A stretch of DNA of 64,000 nucleotides from Ornithinimicrobium ciconiae (GTDB taxonomy: Bacteria > Actinomycetota > Actinomycetes > Actinomycetales > Dermatophilaceae), in contig NZ_CP041616.1 in assembly GCF_007197575.1 (NCBI RefSeq), positions 2,790,001-2,854,000 on the forward strand, read 5' to 3'. The position numbers and the translations under genes were made by a program. Within the stretch, counting starts at the first letter, position 1; the number at the start of each line of letters is the position of its first letter. The notes beneath the pieces were generated by a model, which ran no database searches, was not told where the DNA came from, and was given only the letters and a program-made list of their open reading frames with translations. Of the stretch, positions 61,381-64,000 are shown piece by piece.

Positions 61381-62061
61381 ATGTCGGGCATGCGTGTGCG
61401 CGCAGGAGTGCTCCTTCTCGTGCTCGCCGCCGTGACCGCGTGCTCCGACACGCCAGTTGGCCCCGAGGACTCGACGAGCGGCCCACCCGGTCAGGATGCG
61501 CCCACTACCGAAGCGGCAAACCCACCAGGACAGGACCAGTCGCTGCCGGAGGTCACCCGCCAGGACATGCTGCAGATCTGGTGGGACGAGCGAGGGCTGG
61601 AGGGGCCGCCCGAGCAGGTTGACCTCATCCGCGAGGTCTCCGATACGGAGTACATGCCGGTCCAGGCGGAGTGCCTCACCGCCGTCGGGTTCCCACCTGA
61701 GGTCAGTGGCGACTCCTACACCTGGGAGGTCCCGGCGGCACAGTCAGAGGCCTTTACCCTTGCGGACTACCGTTGTGCGGCGCAGTACCCGCGGCTCCTC
61801 GCCTACTCACAGCCCTACACCGATGAGCAGATGACCCTCATCTACAACTGGGTCGCGGAGGAGACCATCCCCTGTTATGCCGAGCAGGGTCACCACGTGA
61901 GCGGCATGCCCACCCTCGAGTCCTTCCTGGAGCACTACCGCACAACCCAGACCTGGTGGCTGCCGAAGGACGGGATGGACCCCATCACGTTCGAGGAGCA
62001 GGAAGCACTGGAGTTGGTGTGCCCGCGGCTACCGCCGCAGGAGGTGCTCTACGGGGAATAG
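61381..62061 (+). CDS. Cys-rich lipoprotein, paralogous to the one at 49,864
   Basis: 226 residues from ATG 61381 (GGAGGAG 6 nt upstream). Signal peptide with lipobox VTAC (Cys21), then a Pro/Thr/Gly-rich linker. Four Cys in QAECLTAVGF, YRCAAQY, IPCYAEQGHHVSGMPTLESF and LVCPRLPP align with those of the lipoprotein at 49,864-50,499. No known domain; likely a surface-exposed disulfide-stabilised protein. The IS21 element ends 51 bp upstream and has probably displaced or replaced its promoter. Confidence 0.75.
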   Translation: MSGMRVRAGVLLLVLAAVTACSDTPVGPEDSTSGPPGQDAPTTEAANPPGQDQSLPEVTRQDMLQIWWDERGLEGPPEQVDLIREVSDTEYMPVQAECLTAVGFPPEVSGDSYTWEVPAAQSEAFTLADYRCAAQYPRLLAYSQPYTDEQMTLIYNWVAEETIPCYAEQGHHVSGMPTLESFLEHYRTTQTWWLPKDGMDPITFEEQEALELVCPRLPPQEVLYGE

Positions 62062-62096
62062 CGGTGACGGCGCTGCCCGACCGATACCGTGACTCC

Positions 62097-63608
62097 ATGA
62101 GAGTTGACGCCGTCGTCATCGGAGCCGGCCACAACGGCCTGACCGCCGCCGCCTACCTGGCCAAGGCCGGCCGTTCAGTCCTGATCCTGGAGCGCTCCGA
62201 GCACGCCGGCGGGGCCGCGCGCTCTGACCAAGTGTTTCCCGCCCACGATGCCCGCCTGTCGGCATACTCCTATCTGGTCAGCCTGCTGCCTGACCAGATC
62301 ATCGACGAACTCGGCCTGGACCTGCAGTTGGTCCGCCGCCGGATCAGTTCCTACACACCGGTCGGCGACGGCGGCATTCTGGTCGACAACGGCGACGCGG
62401 TCCGCACCGCACGCGACCTCGGGCCCGACGCGCAGGCCTGGGACGACTTCTACGGCATGACGGGCGAGCTCGCCCAGCGGCTCTTCCCCACGGTCACCGA
62501 GCCGCTGCGGTCGCGGGACGACGTCCGCTCACTCGTGGGCGACGAGGCGTGGCGGGACATCTTCGAGCGGCCGCTGGGCGAGGCGATCGAGACCCGCTTC
62601 ACGTCCGACATCGTGCGCGGCATCGTGCTCACCGATGGGCTGATCGGCACCTTCGGCCAGCCGGGCGACGCCGAGCGCCTGATCAACCGGTGCTTCCTCT
62701 ATCACGTGATCGGCCGCGGCACCGGGGACTGGGATGTGCCGGTCGGCGGCATGGGTGCGGTCACCGACGGCCTGCTGCGCACTGCCCAGGAGTATGGCGC
62801 GCAGCTGCGGACCTCCACCACCGTTACCTCGGTCTCCACGAACGGGCGCGAGGCGGTGGTCACCACTGCAGACGGGCTGGAGGTGCGCGCGGGACAGGTC
62901 TTCGCCAACTGCGCTCCGAACGTGCTGGACCGACTGCTGGGTGAGACGCCGAGTCGGCCGGAGCCAGAGGGTGCCCAGCTCAAGATCAACATGCTGCTCT
63001 CCCGCCTGCCTGCTCTCAAGGACGAGCGCACGACGCCGGAGCAGGCCTTCGCCGGGACGTTGCACATCAACGAGGGCTACGACCAGATCGCGACCGCCTA
63101 TGCGCAGGCCGCGGCCGGGCAGATCCCGGACGTGCCGCCGTGCGAGGTCTACTGCCACAGCCTGTCCGACGACTCGATCCTCGGGCCCGACCTGGTCGCG
63201 TCCGGCGCTCACACTCTGACACTCTTCGGGTTGCACATGCCGGCCCGATTGTTCCGCGAGGACCCGGTCGGTGCCCGGGAGCGTGCCGCGGAGCTGACGA
63301 TGGCGTCGATCAACTCGGTCCTCGCTGAGCCGATCGAGGACTGTCTGCTCGCTCCTGACACGATCGAAGTGCGCAGCCCGCTCGACGTCGAGGCCTCGGT
63401 CGCGATGCCCGGAGGCCACATCTTCCACGGCGACCTGCAGTGGCCCTTCGCCGAGTCGGCGGACGACGTGGGCCGGTGGGGCACCGAGACCCGGCACGCC
63501 AACGTCTTCCTGTGCGGGGCCGGGGCGCGGCGCGGTGGCGGCGTCAGCGGGATCCCCGGCCGTGCCGCGGTGGCTGCCGCCCTGGGTGAGGACGAGCTCA
63601 GCCGCTGA
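62097..63608 (+). CDS. FAD-dependent oxidoreductase, phytoene-desaturase/PYROXD2-like
   Basis: 503 residues from ATG 62097 (an in-frame GTG at 62064 with a better purine-rich site is an alternative). N-terminal FAD fold VVIGAGHNGLTAAAYLAKAG and LERSEHAGGAARS; PVGGMGAVTDGLLR; C-terminal GGHIFHGDLQWPF and FLCGAGARRGGGVSG. The C-terminal block is characteristic of the PYROXD2/CrtI-like flavoprotein group, whose bacterial members have unknown substrates. No carotenoid genes are adjacent, so a carotenoid role is not supported. Confidence 0.85.
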   Translation: MRVDAVVIGAGHNGLTAAAYLAKAGRSVLILERSEHAGGAARSDQVFPAHDARLSAYSYLVSLLPDQIIDELGLDLQLVRRRISSYTPVGDGGILVDNGDAVRTARDLGPDAQAWDDFYGMTGELAQRLFPTVTEPLRSRDDVRSLVGDEAWRDIFERPLGEAIETRFTSDIVRGIVLTDGLIGTFGQPGDAERLINRCFLYHVIGRGTGDWDVPVGGMGAVTDGLLRTAQEYGAQLRTSTTVTSVSTNGREAVVTTADGLEVRAGQVFANCAPNVLDRLLGETPSRPEPEGAQLKINMLLSRLPALKDERTTPEQAFAGTLHINEGYDQIATAYAQAAAGQIPDVPPCEVYCHSLSDDSILGPDLVASGAHTLTLFGLHMPARLFREDPVGARERAAELTMASINSVLAEPIEDCLLAPDTIEVRSPLDVEASVAMPGGHIFHGDLQWPFAESADDVGRWGTETRHANVFLCGAGARRGGGVSGIPGRAAVAAALGEDELSR

Positions 63609-63685
63609 TCGCGCCGGCCTGTGGACAAGTTCTGAGCCAGTCCCCCGACCATGTGTCGCTGGACCACATGAAAGAGAGGGGCATC

Positions 63686-64000
63686 ATGGGACTTATGCCG
63701 ACGCTGCCGCGGAGCGGCCCACTGACCCTCGAGGACTTCGAGGCGATCCGTGACGTCGACGACGGGCACCGTTACGAACTCATCGACGGGACGCTCGTCG
63801 TGACACCGTCACCCGTGCCCGCACACCAGAACGCGGTGCAGGAGCTGTTCTTGCGACTGCACGACACAAAACCAGCTGACATACGGGTCTTCGTCGCGCC
63901 ACTGGACATCAGGTTTGCAGGCGACACGGTCCTACAGCCTGACGTGCTGGTGGTGCCCAGGTCCGCAGTTGGTGGGCGGCGCATCGAGGGCGACCCACTG
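63686..64000 (+). CDS. Uma2-family (DUF820) putative endonuclease, N-terminal part
   Basis: The first 105 codons from ATG 63686 (GAGAGGGG upstream) run to the window end without a stop. Pattern of the Uma2 PD-(D/E)XK fold: LTLEDFEAIRDVDDGHRYELIDGTLVVTPSPVPAHQ, ...APLDIRF..TVLQPDVLVVPRS, with the likely catalytic Glu in RYELIDG and Asp in PDVLVV. The family is abundant in cyanobacteria and actinobacteria; physiological role unclear. It is incomplete because the window ends. Confidence 0.85.
   Translation, partial: MGLMPTLPRSGPLTLEDFEAIRDVDDGHRYELIDGTLVVTPSPVPAHQNAVQELFLRLHDTKPADIRVFVAPLDIRFAGDTVLQPDVLVVPRSAVGGRRIEGDPL

Noticed and set aside
62097..63608. Carotenoid (phytoene desaturase) biosynthesis gene
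   Set aside because: The fold is related, but the C-terminal HIFHGDLQWPF block fits PYROXD2-like proteins and no crtB, crtE or lycopene genes are nearby.
1..64000. tRNA, rRNA or riboswitch genes
   Set aside because: I looked through the intergenic spacers for tRNA T-loop-like GTTCRANYC sequences with a matching acceptor stem and for recognisable riboswitch cores and found none; a covariance-model scan would be needed to exclude small RNAs.

Overview
The window is a GC-rich actinobacterial chromosome segment. Gene content and order point to the Micrococcales, most likely the Intrasporangiaceae/Ornithinimicrobium neighbourhood; this is inferred from recognised families, since no 16S gene is present. 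From about 22 kb to 58 kb the minus strand follows a backbone I know from other Actinobacteria, including Mycobacterium: GNAT, ispG, rip1/rseP, dxr, rlmN, cdsA, frr, pyrH, tsf, rpsB, xerC, M23 peptidase, dprA, comM, yraN, DUF2469, rnhB, lepB, rplS, trmD, rimM, khpA, rpsP, amidohydrolase. Many junctions are ATGA-type overlaps, so these are tight operons for translation, isoprenoid precursors, envelope biogenesis and DNA uptake/recombination.

Layout. 0-10 kb holds mixed housekeeping genes: an aminoglycoside-type kinase, DUF1206, a DUF255 thioredoxin protein, a CapA-like lipoprotein, a TauE transporter, a HAD phosphatase, proS and an esterase. 10-16 kb is an LIV-type ABC importer (with a permease-ATPase fusion) directly downstream of an FMN 2-hydroxy-acid oxidase whose promoter carries two ATAT-containing inverted repeats. 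16.9-21.2 kb is a glycerol cassette (glpD, glpF, glpK) lying between the GNAT gene and ispG. 25.9-28.3 kb is a three-gene WXG100-like operon without export machinery. 38.9-42.8 kb carries an aminotransferase and the CstA/YbdD pyruvate-type transporter.

Accessory parts. (1) Between yraN and the DUF2469 gene, normally close neighbours, lies a 2.8-kb island (about 47.8-50.56 kb) of opposite-strand, more AT-rich genes: a large protein with an AGN-type N-terminal motif and a putative HH/HNH-like nuclease domain (candidate contractile-injection or polymorphic-toxin cargo), and a Cys-rich lipoprotein in a segment bounded by a 19-bp direct repeat of the DUF2469 3' end. (2) At 56.07-57.38 kb a gene with an AbiEi-like N-terminus and a Vsr/DUF559-like nuclease C-terminus is bracketed by four copies of a 67-bp palindromic element. 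(3) At 58,680-61,329 there is an intact IS21-family element with terminal inverted repeats and a 5-bp CGCCG target duplication. A second lipoprotein of the island's family lies just beyond it.

Short tandem duplications recur in the intergenic spacers. One has produced a 13-codon ORF linking comM to dprA by overlapping stop/start codons. I saw no rRNA, tRNA or CRISPR array. All identifications rest on reading translated sequence and recalled family motifs; no database search was run.
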